DNA of 64,000 nt from Amaricoccus sp. (GTDB lineage Bacteria > Pseudomonadota > Alphaproteobacteria > Rhodobacterales > Rhodobacteraceae). The notes under the pieces were generated by a model. That model did no database searches and was not told the origin of the DNA. It worked only from the letters and a program-made list of their open reading frames with translations. The translations under genes and the position numbers were made by a program. This document shows, piece after piece, positions 37,613 through 46,717 of this stretch (positions are counted from its first letter, which is position 1; each line of letters starts with the position of its first letter). The DNA lies in contig NZ_JAGOID010000001.1 in the NCBI RefSeq assembly GCF_017995835.1, positions 1-64,000 of the forward strand, given 5' to 3'.

Positions 37613-38146
37613 ATGCCCACCGGTACGTGGAAAGCCTTGGCCCTCACTCTCGCCGCTCTCGTAACATCGCCGGCGCTCGCCCAGGCTGCCGCCGAGCGCG
37701 TCGCGGCGCACAACGACTGGACGGTGTTCCAGACCGGCGCCCCCAGGGAATGCTACATCGTCTCCCAGCCGACGGGCAGCGTGGCCAAGCGCGACGGCCA
37801 GAACGTGCAGGTGAACCGGGGCGACATCCGGCTTTTCGTGCGCTTCAATCCCGGCGAGGGCGTGCGCAACGAGGTGAGCTTCACCGGCGGGTATCCGCTG
37901 CGCGCCGGCACGCCGGTGCAGTTGAAGGTCGGCTCGGAGAGCTTCAACCTGACCCCCGGACCAGGCGACGCCAGCGGCTGGGCCTGGCCGGCCGCGCAGG
38001 ACGACGGCGGCATCGTCGCCGCGATGCGTCGCGGCTCGACGGCGACGATCACCGGCGTCTCGGCGCGAGGCACGACCACCACCGACACGTTCTCGCTCTC
38101 GGGCTTCACGGCCGCGATCAACAAGGCGGACGAACTCTGCAAGTAG
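37613..38146 (+). CDS. Invasion-associated locus B (IalB) family protein
   Basis: This is a 177-residue secreted protein. The signal peptide (MPTGTWKALALTLAALVTSP) ends at ALAQA. The mature part has DWTVFQTGAPRECYIVSQP and a C-terminal Cys (DELCK), which may form a disulfide with the earlier Cys. The IalB family is widespread in alphaproteobacteria; its biochemical function is unsettled. The ATG at 37613 follows CAGGAG. It precedes rlmN, a common neighbour in this group. Confidence 0.88.
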   Translation: MPTGTWKALALTLAALVTSPALAQAAAERVAAHNDWTVFQTGAPRECYIVSQPTGSVAKRDGQNVQVNRGDIRLFVRFNPGEGVRNEVSFTGGYPLRAGTPVQLKVGSESFNLTPGPGDASGWAWPAAQDDGGIVAAMRRGSTATITGVSARGTTTTDTFSLSGFTAAINKADELCK

Positions 38147-38181
38147 GCCTGCGCGCCGGCGCGCCGTGCCGGCACGCAGGC
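38147..38181 (+). terminator. Long hairpin after ialB
   Basis: GCCTGCG (38147-38153) pairs with CGCAGGC (38175-38181), and GCCGGC (38155-38160) pairs with GCCGGC (38168-38173), with one C-A mismatch between the two stems and a 7-base loop. It begins at the first base after the ialB stop codon. There is no T-tract, so it may be an RNA 3'-end stabiliser or a partial terminator. Confidence 0.5.
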
Positions 38182-38263
38182 GGCGCGCAACGCCCGGGCT
38201 GGCGCAAACCGCGCTTCGGGACTATGTGAGGGCGCGCGCCTGCTGGCGCGGTCGCCCGGATCC

Positions 38264-39433
38264 ATGCCCATGCACGCCGCTCCGATCGTTCCCGAAGCAC
38301 TTGCCCTGCCACGGCGCGCGCCGGAGGCGGATGGCCTGCGCTCGCTGATCGGCCTTGCCCGCCCCGCCCTCGTCGCGGCGCTGGTCGAGACAGGCGTCGC
38401 GCCGGAGAAGGCGCCGATGCGCGCCGATCAGGTCTGGACATGGATCTACCACCGGGGCGTGCGTGACTTCGCGGCGATGTCGAACCTTGGCAAGGATCTC
38501 CGCGCACGGCTCGCCGAGCGGTTCACCCTGGAACGCCCGGAGGTCGTGGCGCGGCAGGTCTCCGAGGACGGCACCCGCAAGTACCTGCTGCGGGTCGCGG
38601 GCGGCGGCGAGGTCGAGACGGTCTACATCCCCGAGTCGGACCGCGGCACGCTCTGCGTCTCCTCCCAGATCGGGTGCACGCTGACCTGCTCGTTCTGCCA
38701 TACCGGCACGCAGCGGCTGGTGCGCAACCTGACCGCGGCCGAGATCGTGGGCCAGATCCTCGTCGCCCGCGACGACCTCGGCGACTGGGGCCGCACGCCG
38801 GTCGAGAAGCGGCTGGTGTCGAACGTCGTGCTCATGGGCATGGGCGAGCCGCTCTACAACTTCGATGCGGTGCGCGACGCGATGCTGGTGGCGATGGACG
38901 GCGCCGGGCTGGCGCTGTCGCGGCGTCGGATCACGCTGTCCACCTCCGGCGTCGTGCCGGAGATCGCCCGTGTCGGCGAGGAAATCGGCTGCCTGCTGGC
39001 CATCTCGTTCCATGCGACGACCGACGAGGTCCGGGACAAGCTGGTGCCCATCAACAGGAAATGGAACATCGCCGCGCTACTGGACTCCTGTCGCGCCTAT
39101 CCGCGGCTGTCGAACGCCGAGCGAATCACCTTCGAGTACGTGATGCTGAAGGGTGTCAACGACAGCGACGCCGACGCGCGGCGGCTGGTCAAGCTGATCG
39201 CCGGCATCCCGGCCAAGATCAACCTGATCCCGTTCAACCCATGGCCGGGCGCGCCCTACGAGCGCTCGGACCCGGATCGGATCGAGGCGTTCGGCCGAAT
39301 CGTCAACCGGGCGGGCTATGCCTCGCCGGTCCGCACGCCGCGCGGCGAGGACATCATGGCCGCCTGCGGGCAACTCAAGAGCGCCTCGGAGCGCGTCCGC
39401 CGCGCCACAACCGCCGCCGGATACGGTGCGTGA
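38264..39433 (+). CDS. rlmN: Dual-specificity rRNA/tRNA methyltransferase RlmN
   Basis: This is a 389-residue radical SAM enzyme that methylates C2 of adenosine in 23S rRNA and some tRNAs. The cluster motif CTLTCSFC (C138, C142, C145) is intact. The methyl-carrying Cys is expected in the C-terminal [18 protein letters not shown] and [17 protein letters not shown] are family signatures. The ATG at 38264 is used; another at 38270 is possible. Confidence 0.96.
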   Translation: MPMHAAPIVPEALALPRRAPEADGLRSLIGLARPALVAALVETGVAPEKAPMRADQVWTWIYHRGVRDFAAMSNLGKDLRARLAERFTLERPEVVARQVSEDGTRKYLLRVAGGGEVETVYIPESDRGTLCVSSQIGCTLTCSFCHTGTQRLVRNLTAAEIVGQILVARDDLGDWGRTPVEKRLVSNVVLMGMGEPLYNFDAVRDAMLVAMDGAGLALSRRRITLSTSGVVPEIARVGEEIGCLLAISFHATTDEVRDKLVPINRKWNIAALLDSCRAYPRLSNAERITFEYVMLKGVNDSDADARRLVKLIAGIPAKINLIPFNPWPGAPYERSDPDRIEAFGRIVNRAGYASPVRTPRGEDIMAACGQLKSASERVRRATTAAGYGA

Positions 39434-39548
39434 CGGGATGACTCGGCGAGATTCCGCTTGCCTGATCGCGGCGCATCTGAACTATCCGTAAAGATATCAG
39501 GCGTTAACGATGAGGTCCTTAAGGACCCGTTGCGACGAGGGCAGGCAG

Positions 39549-40097
39549 ATGAACGAGCATGGGAAAGGAATGGCGCCGAGGTTTGGACGCCGGGGCCTCC
39601 TGGGGCTGGCGGCCGGAGCCGCCTGCCTGGGGACGCCTGCGATCGCGCGGGCCTTCGCGCTGCCGGTAGCGCCGCGCGCGGACCACATCGTTGTCTCGAA
39701 ATCGAAGCGGGTGCTGGAGTTGCGCGCCAAGGGCGAAATCCTCAAACGCTACCGGATCGCGCTCGGGTTCACTCCCGAGGGGCACAAGACCGCCTCGGGC
39801 GACGGCCGGACGCCCGAGGGCCTGTACTGGATCGACCGGCGCAACCCGCGCAGCGAGTATTTCCTCAGCATCGGCATAAGCTATCCGAACGCCGAGGACG
39901 AGGCGCGCGCTCGTTCCCTGGGCGTCAGGCCGGGCGGGGACATCTTCATCCACGGCCAGCCGGTGCGGCCCCGGGAGATCAGGGCGGCGCAGGGAAAGAA
40001 GGACTGGACGGCGGGGTGCATCGCCGTCGCCAACGACGAGATCGAGGAGATCTGGGCGATGACGCCGCTCGCGACCCCGATCACCATCCTCGCCTGA
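39549..40097 (+). CDS. L,D-transpeptidase, Tat-exported
   Basis: This is a 182-residue YkuD-fold enzyme that crosslinks or modifies peptidoglycan in the periplasm. The N-terminus carries a twin-arginine signal (GRRGLLGLAAGAACLG). The domain starts HIVVSKSKRVLEL. The active-site histidine lies in FIHGQP and the catalytic Cys in DWTAGCIAVAND. The ATG at 39549 has GAGGG eight bases upstream; an ATG at 39510 would add 13 residues. Confidence 0.92.
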   Translation: MNEHGKGMAPRFGRRGLLGLAAGAACLGTPAIARAFALPVAPRADHIVVSKSKRVLELRAKGEILKRYRIALGFTPEGHKTASGDGRTPEGLYWIDRRNPRSEYFLSIGISYPNAEDEARARSLGVRPGGDIFIHGQPVRPREIRAAQGKKDWTAGCIAVANDEIEEIWAMTPLATPITILA

Positions 40098-40132
40098 GCC
40101 AGGGCGGGCCGCGCCCCCGCCTCGGCGCCGCG

Positions 40133-40153
40133 CGTCGGCGTCACGCGCCGACG
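40133..40153. terminator. Bidirectional hairpin between convergent genes
   Basis: CGTCGGCG (40133-40140) and CGCCGACG (40146-40153) form a perfect 8-bp stem with loop TCACG. It covers the stop codon of the CAP gene. No T-tract is present on either strand. Confidence 0.4.
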
Positions 40154-40620
40154 AGCTGCACCCACCAGAGCTTGCCGCCCGCGTCCTGGTGCCAGCCGAG
40201 CCCGAGGCCGCGCCCCGCCGGCGCCATGATGACGCGCCGCGTGTCGGGCACCTCGAGCCAGTACTTCAACACGGTCAGGTCGCTGTCCGCGCCCTCGTAG
40301 AGGTTCTCGCCCAGCACCTCGCCGCGATACCCCGCGCGGAAGCCGCGCTCGCGCCAGCTCGTCAGGTCCGAGCCGAAATGCCAGGCGCGCTTCTGCACCG
40401 ACATGTCGCGAGCATGGGTCTCGGCGGCGGCGTTGAGTTCGGCGGAAAGTTGCAGGGGCGCGAGCCCGTTCTGCGCGCGCGCCGCGTTGACCGCGTCGAG
40501 GTGGCGGATCCGGATCGGGTCGGCGTCGGCCGCCGTCAACCGGGGCACGCCGCCCGTCTGCTGGGTCGGGGCGCAGGCGGCGGCGAAGGCGAGGGCAGCA
40601 AGGGCGATGCGGGCGAGCAT
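40141..40620 (-). CDS. CAP/SCP-domain lipoprotein
   Basis: The protein has 159 residues. It has a lipoprotein signal (MLARIALAALAFAAACAP) with the lipid-modified Cys at 16. The CAP domain follows (LDAVNAARAQNGLAPLQLSA, ETHARDMSVQKRAWHFGS, GENLYEGA), including the conserved His and Glu residues. CAP proteins are secreted, and their function in bacteria is mostly unknown. It is convergent with the L,D-transpeptidase and divergent from the next one. Confidence 0.86.
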   Translation of the reverse strand: MLARIALAALAFAAACAPTQQTGGVPRLTAADADPIRIRHLDAVNAARAQNGLAPLQLSAELNAAAETHARDMSVQKRAWHFGSDLTSWRERGFRAGYRGEVLGENLYEGADSDLTVLKYWLEVPDTRRVIMAPAGRGLGLGWHQDAGGKLWWVQLVGA

Positions 40621-40795
40621 GGATATCCGGGGATAAGCCTTGTGACGGTCGCGAGGACTAGCCGCTTTCACCCGCCCGTTCAAACGCAATCGGGACGGGA
40701 ATCGGCGATGATTCGCTGAAGCAAGCGTGAGTTGCGGCGGGGCCACGGTTTTACTACGCTTCGGTTCCTGTCCGGACATTTCGGAGGAGAGCGGC

Positions 40796-41431
40796 ATGTC
40801 GGAGCCTACCAGCATTGACCGTCGCGGCTTCGTCGTTCTGGCGACGGGCGCGGCCGTCGGCGCCGCCGTCGGCGGCCCTGCCTTGGCGCAGCAGGGCGTG
40901 TTCACCGACACGCTCGTCGTCGATCCGCTGCGGCAATACGTGCCGGACAGCGCTGACAAGCCCAGGCTGCAACGCCGGGTGTCGGGCTCGGTCAGCCGCG
41001 ACTGGCAGGCGTACTTTTCGTCCATCGGCAACAGCGCGATTCTCGTCGACACCAACGACCGGGTCCTGCACCTGTGGTCGCCGGACGGCTTTTACCGGAT
41101 CTATCCGACCTCGGTGCCGATGACAGGCGACATGACCCGTCGCGGCCGCACCTCGGTGGTGCTGAAGCGGCACGATCCGGAATGGCGCCCGACCGATAAC
41201 ATGATCGCGCGCAACCCTGACCTGCCGCGCTATGTCGGCCCCGGTCCCGACAACCCCCTCGGCATCCGGGCGCTCAACCTCGGCTTTCCGGGGGCCTATC
41301 GCATCCACGGCACCAACGACATCCGCAAGATCGGGCGGCAGAGCTCCAACGGCTGCATCGGCCTCTTCAACGAGCACATCCTCGAGGTCTACGACCGCGT
41401 GCAGGTGGGGACCCCGGTGTTGCTCATTTGA
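40796..41431 (+). CDS. Second L,D-transpeptidase, Tat-exported
   Basis: This is a 211-residue YkuD-family enzyme. Its twin-arginine signal is SIDRRGFVVLATGAAVG with cleavage after ALAQ. Catalytic segments are YRIHGTND with the histidine and GRQSSNGCIGL with the Cys. The WRPTDNM motif is typical of the group. The ribosome-binding sequence GGAGGA precedes the ATG at 40796. It is clustered with another L,D-transpeptidase and a CAP lipoprotein. Confidence 0.93.
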   Translation: MSEPTSIDRRGFVVLATGAAVGAAVGGPALAQQGVFTDTLVVDPLRQYVPDSADKPRLQRRVSGSVSRDWQAYFSSIGNSAILVDTNDRVLHLWSPDGFYRIYPTSVPMTGDMTRRGRTSVVLKRHDPEWRPTDNMIARNPDLPRYVGPGPDNPLGIRALNLGFPGAYRIHGTNDIRKIGRQSSNGCIGLFNEHILEVYDRVQVGTPVLLI

Positions 41432-41576
41432 CAACATTCAGGATTTACTCCAGCCCCCCGATTTCATAGATTGAACGTGCGGCGCGATGGGCTAATCTCC
41501 GGTCATTAGCTTGTCCGCTCGCAGGTCCGGGTGAGCTAGCAGTTTCGCAGACCCGCACTCTTTAGGAGGAATACGA

Positions 41577-41777
41577 ATGAAGCTTATCGTCAGCACTGCG
41601 GCGGCTCTCCTGCTGGCCGGCCAGGCGTTCGCTGGCGCCCTCGTCTTCGAGGCGCCGGCCGAGGAAGAGATCATCGTCGCCGAGCCCGAGCCCGTTGGTG
41701 GCTTCAACGCCGCCTGGCTGATCCCGGTGATCGGTCTCGCCGCGGTCGCGTACGCGATCTCGAACGACGACTCCTGA
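41577..41777 (+). CDS. Small exported protein with C-terminal membrane helix
   Basis: The protein has 66 residues. A signal peptide (MKLIVSTAAALLLAGQAFAG) is followed by an acidic stretch (EAPAEEEIIVAEPEPVGG) and a hydrophobic helix (AAWLIPVIGLAAVAYAI) with an acidic tail. A near-perfect TAGGAGGA ribosome-binding sequence precedes the ATG at 41577, so strong expression is likely. The function is unknown. Three hairpins follow it. Confidence 0.75.
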   Translation: MKLIVSTAAALLLAGQAFAGALVFEAPAEEEIIVAEPEPVGGFNAAWLIPVIGLAAVAYAISNDDS

Positions 41778-41788
41778 TTTGCGAGGGA

Positions 41789-41808
41789 GGCCCGCCTGAC
41801 GGCGGGCC
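41789..41808 (+). terminator. Hairpin 1 after the small protein
   Basis: GGCCCGCC (41789-41796) and GGCGGGCC (41801-41808) form a perfect 8-bp stem with a TGAC loop, 11 bp after the stop codon. It is the first of three consecutive stems. There is no T-tract. Confidence 0.55.
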
Positions 41809-41810
41809 GG

Positions 41811-41838
41811 GCCGGCGCCCCCCAAGTGTGGCGCCGGC
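41811..41838. terminator. Hairpin 2 after the small protein
   Basis: GCCGGCGCC (41811-41819) pairs with GGCGCCGGC (41830-41838) in a perfect 9-bp stem with a 10-base loop. It is two bases after hairpin 1. Confidence 0.5.
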
Positions 41839-41854
41839 GCCCCCAGCAGGGTGC

Positions 41855-41887
41855 GACCAAAGGCGGCGCCATGCGTCGCCTTTGGTC
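41855..41887. terminator. Hairpin 3, 11-bp stem
   Basis: GACCAAAGGCG (41855-41865) pairs with CGCCTTTGGTC (41877-41887) in a perfect stem with an 11-base loop. On the plus strand it is followed by ATTC, not a T-run. It lies between convergent genes. Confidence 0.5.
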
Positions 41888-42072
41888 ATTCAGGCATGGC
41901 GCTCCAGCGCGATTCGAATTGTCCGGGAGCGCGAATCGCTCGTCGAGCGAGCGCCAGCCGGAATCTCCATCCGACCGCCTGCCAGCACCTGAAACTGCCG
42001 CAAGTAGCGATGGGCGACCGGAAATCTGGCGCGCACGACTCCGCGGCAGCGCGTGATCCTACGAGTCGGGCC

Positions 42073-42759
42073 TCAGCTCCGGCGGCCGGTGAACGGCACG
42101 AGGATCTCGAGGTCGATGATGCCCTGTTGCGGGCCGACCCATTGCAGACTGCGCCACACCTGACCGGAGCCGACATCGGCGAAGTGCAGATTCTCGAACG
42201 TGCCGTAGTCGCCCGTGCAGGTCTCCGTCACCAGCACGCCCCGGTGGCGCTGCTCGACGACGACCATCTCCTGCACGGCCCCGAACTCGAAGCGGCAGTC
42301 ATAGACCTCCACCCGTCCCTGCGGCGTGAAGTTCGGGAAGATGTAGGTGCGCTTGACCCCGGCGGGCCACTGGCCGGGCGGAATCGGCGTCACCAGCGGA
42401 TCGGGCCGGCTCGACGCCGCCGACAGAAGATCCCAGCCCACGCCGCGCACGCCGGTGATGTAGGCGCCGAGCAGGGTGAAGTTCTGCCGCAGCACCGAGG
42501 AATAGGTGATGTAGCCGCCGTTCTCGCTCGCCGCAAAGAGCAGCGTCCGGCTCGGATGGTCGAGAAGGCCGACCCGGATCGCCGCAACGTCGGCGCGGGT
42601 CAGCGCCTCCCGCGTGACCGGCGTGCGGGTCTTCGGCTGATCCGGGGCGCGTTCGCCGGGCAGGATCTCATCGACCGCCGCGTCGACGATCGGGTTGACC
42701 TGCCCGTTCGAGCAGGCCGCCAGCGCCGCGAGGAGGACGGGGGCGAGGAGGCGTCTCAT
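42073..42759 (-). CDS. YjbF family lipoprotein
   Basis: The protein has 228 residues. It has a lipoprotein signal (MRRLLAPVLLAALAAC) with Cys16. Family segments include RPDPLVTPIPPGQWPAG and VKRTYIFPNFTP. YjbF is part of the yjbEFGH exopolysaccharide-linked operon in enterobacteria; the role here is inferred. The start overlaps the upstream YjbH-like stop (ATGA, 42756-42759), so the two are co-translated. Confidence 0.87.
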   Translation of the reverse strand: MRRLLAPVLLAALAACSNGQVNPIVDAAVDEILPGERAPDQPKTRTPVTREALTRADVAAIRVGLLDHPSRTLLFAASENGGYITYSSVLRQNFTLLGAYITGVRGVGWDLLSAASSRPDPLVTPIPPGQWPAGVKRTYIFPNFTPQGRVEVYDCRFEFGAVQEMVVVEQRHRGVLVTETCTGDYGTFENLHFADVGSGQVWRSLQWVGPQQGIIDLEILVPFTGRRS

Positions 42760-44972
42760 TGCCAGAACGACCCCCAGGCGCGTCCGAGCCGGCCTTTGTC
42801 GAAGTCGCGGATGATCGGGTAGAGCGCGTTCGAGGTTTCCAGCTGGGCGCCGCCGTCGCGCGAGACCGAGGTAAGCGAGATCGAGTTGTTCGACCGCGTC
42901 TCGAACGGCACGGTCCAGCGGAACGGCACCTCGACGAACACGCCCTTGTCGAAGCTGCCCTCGCCGAAGTCGGACTCGGTGACGTCCGTCAGCGTGAAGT
43001 AGCCGCCGACGGCCCAGCCGTTCGGGAAGCGCCGCTGCACGGTGAGCGTGCCGCCCCAGTCGCCGGCAAGATAGCGCCCGGCGTCGACCTGCGCCTCAAG
43101 CCCGTAGTAGCCGGTATCCCAGTAAAGCGAGGCGTGCCCCGTCACCACGTCGTAGTCGTAGTAGTCGAAGCCGAACGGATCGTCGAAGTTGCGCTGCGCC
43201 ACCCAGTTGATGTCGGCGCCGAGACCCCAGCTCTGGTCGACCGGCTTCCACAGGATTTCCGCCCCGACACCGCCGAACATGCGTTCGAGCAGGCCGGCCG
43301 ATGTGCGCCCGTAGGTGCTCTCGTTGATCTTGAAGAGGTAGTCGACGCTCAACTGCGCGATTTTCGGCGCGTAGTCGGCGTAGTAACGCGGCGAATCGCT
43401 CCGCACCGGGTGGAGGTTCGATTCCGACGGCCCCGGGTCGTTCGGGATGTTGATCGCCGGCTGGCTGATGTTCGCGGTGACAGACAGGCCGGGCCGCAGG
43501 ATGACCTGCGTTTCGAGGTCGATGTTTAGCCCGAGCCGGATCGGGTCTCCGGGCGTGAGCAGCGTCAGGAACGGCGCCGGAACGATGCTCCAGATGAAAT
43601 CCGGATAGGCGGGCCGATACCAGGCGCCCGCCGGCAGCGCGGGCGTCGCGCCGGCGATTTCGACGCTCTCCCAGCTTTCCTCGCCGGCGTTGGGCCGGTC
43701 CACCTCGGCTTCGAAGTCGCGCCGGTCGATCGTGATCGTCGAGGTGCGCAGCCCGTCTTCCATCGGCGTGATGCGGAAGGTCTGCACCGAGGCCGGCATC
43801 CCGGCCTGGAGCACGCGCGCCGTGCGGCCGATCGCCTTGGGGTTCTGCTGGAAGCGCACATTGTCGATCGCGACCTCGACGCCGCGCCCGTCCGGATCGG
43901 CGTAGAAGCCCTCGAGCTGCATGCCCTCGGCCTTGAGGATCTCCGCGAGCGCCGTGGCCAGCTTGTCGATCGAGGCCGGGTTGCGCGCCCACCCCGTGCC
44001 ATCGGGCGCGTCCACCGGCACGGGATTGACCGGCAGCGGCCCGGTGCCGAGATCTGGCGGCACCAGCGGCCGCTTGGGGTTGGCGCTGAGCGCGAGGTTC
44101 ACGCCGACGGTCGTGCCGTACATGTAGTAGGCGCCGAGCGTGATCCCCTCGCGGATGGTGTATTCCGCGCCGACGTTCACCTGGCTCTCCGGGTGGAACG
44201 TGTTGGACGGGCTCTTCTGCTCGCGCTTGTAGTCGTCCGAGGAGTACTCGACCTTGAAGGTCAGCCCATCGATCGGCGTCCGCCACTCCGCGCCGCCAAA
44301 GAGCGCGACGTTCTGCCCGGTGAAGAATGTGTCCCAGCTGAGCTTGCCGCCCTCGCCGAAGTCGTTCTCGCGGTCGCACATCGAGTCGGAGACCTGGCAG
44401 AACGGGTTGGCGATCCCGTTGACCCGGCTGAGCCGTCCCCAGCCGAGGCCGAGCGTCAGCACGAAGTCGCCCGCCCGCTCCGTCGGAACCGTCTTGGTCG
44501 CGACCAGGTACTCGCTCGAATACACCCCCGTCCCGAGGAAGTCCCGGAACCCGAGCGCGATGTCCGGCATCCACCAGCGCCAGTCGCCCTCGCGCCACAA
44601 CGTGAACTGCACGTCGAAGCTGCGATCGAACAGGTCGTAGCTCGGGTCGTAGACCCCGGTGTCCTCGTCGCGCTGGCCCCAGTTGTCGATCGTCGCGTAG
44701 CGCACCGCGCCGGAGACCCGGGGCAGGATCTGGAAACTGAAGTTCCGCCGCTGCGTCTCGCCGAAATAGCTGTAGCTGAGCGTCACCTGCGCGTCGGGCT
44801 GGTCCTGCGCGCTCGGCATGTCGATGAGACCGGTCATGCCGTAGAGGTTGACGCTCGGCCGGCCCACCACCGGGCCACGCTCCTGCCCGCCCGCGGCTCC
44901 CGCGACAGCCATCGCCGTCGCCGCCACGAGCATCAGCGTCGAAACCCCTGCGCCGCCGCGCGGCCTTGCCAT
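42756..44972 (-). CDS. YjbH domain outer-membrane protein
   Basis: The protein has 738 residues. A signal peptide (VSTLMLVAATAMAVAGAAGG) is followed by PSVNLYGMTGLIDMPSAQDQ, the YjbH signature. Long amphipathic beta-strand regions follow, consistent with a large outer-membrane barrel. A middle section (about 240-370) is more soluble (KLATALAEILKAEGMQLEGF). The C-terminus ends with aromatic residues (WGSFWQ). It probably works with the coupled YjbF lipoprotein in polysaccharide export. Confidence 0.88.
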   Translation of the reverse strand: MARPRGGAGVSTLMLVAATAMAVAGAAGGQERGPVVGRPSVNLYGMTGLIDMPSAQDQPDAQVTLSYSYFGETQRRNFSFQILPRVSGAVRYATIDNWGQRDEDTGVYDPSYDLFDRSFDVQFTLWREGDWRWWMPDIALGFRDFLGTGVYSSEYLVATKTVPTERAGDFVLTLGLGWGRLSRVNGIANPFCQVSDSMCDRENDFGEGGKLSWDTFFTGQNVALFGGAEWRTPIDGLTFKVEYSSDDYKREQKSPSNTFHPESQVNVGAEYTIREGITLGAYYMYGTTVGVNLALSANPKRPLVPPDLGTGPLPVNPVPVDAPDGTGWARNPASIDKLATALAEILKAEGMQLEGFYADPDGRGVEVAIDNVRFQQNPKAIGRTARVLQAGMPASVQTFRITPMEDGLRTSTITIDRRDFEAEVDRPNAGEESWESVEIAGATPALPAGAWYRPAYPDFIWSIVPAPFLTLLTPGDPIRLGLNIDLETQVILRPGLSVTANISQPAINIPNDPGPSESNLHPVRSDSPRYYADYAPKIAQLSVDYLFKINESTYGRTSAGLLERMFGGVGAEILWKPVDQSWGLGADINWVAQRNFDDPFGFDYYDYDVVTGHASLYWDTGYYGLEAQVDAGRYLAGDWGGTLTVQRRFPNGWAVGGYFTLTDVTESDFGEGSFDKGVFVEVPFRWTVPFETRSNNSISLTSVSRDGGAQLETSNALYPIIRDFDKGRLGRAWGSFWQ

Positions 44973-45103
44973 TCGCCCTGCCCACGTTTCCCGGAGCGCT
45001 TCGGCTCCTCCGATTTGGCCAATGTCTAGGCGCCCTGCTCGGGGATGGCCAGCGCAGAAAGTCCCGGACGGCGGATTTCCAGCCAATGTTGCGCCGGCGC
45101 CCG

Positions 45104-45952
45104 TCATCCTCCGGCGGCGAGGACGGCCCGGAGCCCGGCGCGATAGTCCGGATGGCGCAGCGCCACGCCCAGCGTCTCGCGCAGCCGGCGGTTGCAGACG
45201 CGCTTCGACTCGCTCCAGAAGCTCCGCGCCATTGGCCCGAGTTCGGCCGCCTCGAAGGCGATCTCCGGCGGAGGATCCATCCCGAGGAGCCCGGCGGCGA
45301 ACATGAGCACGTCCTGCGGCGCGGCTGGCTCGTCGTCCGCGAGGTTCCACGCCTCGCCCGGCCGCGGCGTAGCCATCGAGGCCGCCAGCGCCTGGGCGAT
45401 GTCATCGACGTGAATGCGACTGAACACCTGCCCGGGCTTGATCACGCGCTGCGCCCGCCCCGCGCGCAGGCGGTCGAACACGCTCCGGCCCGGGCCGTAG
45501 ATCCCCGCGAGCCGGAACACCTCGACCGGCAGGCCCGTCTCCGCCCAAGCTCGCTCCGCCGCAACCCGCCAGCGCCCCCGCTCGCTGACGGGCGCGAGCG
45601 GGCCGGTCTCGTCGACCCAGTCCCCCCGCCGGTCGCCGTAGACCCCGGTCGTCGACAGGTAGCCGACCCAGTCCGGCCCCCGCCGCCGCAGCTGCCCGCC
45701 AAGTCTGGCGAGGACGGGATCGCCGAGCGCATCCGGGGGGGCCGAGACGAGCACGTGGCTCGCGACGGCAACGGCCGCCTCCAGCGCCGCCGGATCGCCC
45801 CAGTCGACGGGCTCGACGCCCTGCGCCCGCAGCTCCGCCGCCCGGGCCGTCGTGCGGATGGTGCCGATCCTCCGCCAGCCCGGCCCGAGGCTTGCGGCCA
45901 GCGCCGCCGCCGAGTAGCCATGGCCAAGCGTCAGGAGCACGGGTCGGGTCAC
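45104..45952 (-). CDS. NAD(P)-dependent epimerase/SDR-like protein (YeeZ type)
   Basis: The protein has 282 residues. The Rossmann-type start is degenerate (LLTLGHGYSAAALAASLG). YLSTTGVYGDRRGDWVDE corresponds to the catalytic Ser/Tyr region of extended SDRs. GIYGPGRSVFDRLRAG and FSRIHVDDIAQAL are typical of the YeeZ-like group. The substrate is unknown. The GTG at 45952 is the likely start and is divergent from the next gene. Confidence 0.83.
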   Translation of the reverse strand: MTRPVLLTLGHGYSAAALAASLGPGWRRIGTIRTTARAAELRAQGVEPVDWGDPAALEAAVAVASHVLVSAPPDALGDPVLARLGGQLRRRGPDWVGYLSTTGVYGDRRGDWVDETGPLAPVSERGRWRVAAERAWAETGLPVEVFRLAGIYGPGRSVFDRLRAGRAQRVIKPGQVFSRIHVDDIAQALAASMATPRPGEAWNLADDEPAAPQDVLMFAAGLLGMDPPPEIAFEAAELGPMARSFWSESKRVCNRRLRETLGVALRHPDYRAGLRAVLAAGG

Positions 45953-46003
45953 GCGGGGCCTCCCATCTCGCCTCCGCCCGCCGTCTTGGGGATCGCGTCC
46001 GCG

Positions 46004-46717
46004 ATGCACAGAGCCTTCCTCGCCCTTCTCGTTCTGGCCGCCCCTGCGACCGCCGAGATCCGCGACGCCGCCGGCTGCAAGGCCGCCATCGCCGCCAGCC
46101 CGGAAACCGCGCGCGAGGAGGCTTCGATCTGGAAGCGCCTCGGCGGCGGCACCGAGGCGGAGCTGTGCGAGGCCGCGGCGCTCGAGGCGATGCAGGCCTA
46201 CGGCTCCGCGGCGCTGATCCTCACCAACCTCGCCGAGAACAAGCGCCGCCTGCTCGCCCCGGCGCTTAGGGTCGCCATCTACGAGGACGCCGCCCGGCTG
46301 TGGCTCAACGACGCTCGCCCGGACCTCACGCTCGCCATCCTCGACAATCTCGACCGCGTCGCGCCGCCGCGCACCGAGGCGCGCCTGATCCTGCGCGCCC
46401 GCGCCCAGGCGGCCGAGGGCGATCACGCCGGCGCCGCCGCGACGCTCGCGGCCGCCGAGCCCGGCGACGCCGAGGCGAAGGCGTTGCGCGCCGCGGCGCT
46501 GCGCCTCGGAGGCGATCCGCAGGCGGCCCGCGCCGAGGCGGAAGCGGCGCTGGCGCTCGCCCCGGACCTGCCGGCGGGCCTGTTCGAGGCGGGAGCCGCC
46601 GCCGCCGAGACCGGCGACGCCGCCGCCGCCGAGGCGCTCTGGCTGCGCCTCATCGCGGCTCACCCGGACCACCCGCTTGCGACCGATGCGCGTCGCAATC
46701 TCGCGGCGGACGGCTGA
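46004..46717 (+). CDS. Exported TPR-like helical protein
   Basis: The protein has 237 residues. A signal peptide ([17 protein letters not shown]) is followed by an all-helical, Ala-rich body with degenerate tetratricopeptide units ([40 protein letters not shown]). It has two Cys residues in the mature part. The function is unknown. It overlaps the 3' end of queG by 68 bp in convergent orientation. Confidence 0.72.
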   Translation: MHRAFLALLVLAAPATAEIRDAAGCKAAIAASPETAREEASIWKRLGGGTEAELCEAAALEAMQAYGSAALILTNLAENKRRLLAPALRVAIYEDAARLWLNDARPDLTLAILDNLDRVAPPRTEARLILRARAQAAEGDHAGAAATLAAAEPGDAEAKALRAAALRLGGDPQAARAEAEAALALAPDLPAGLFEAGAAAAETGDAAAAEALWLRLIAAHPDHPLATDARRNLAADG

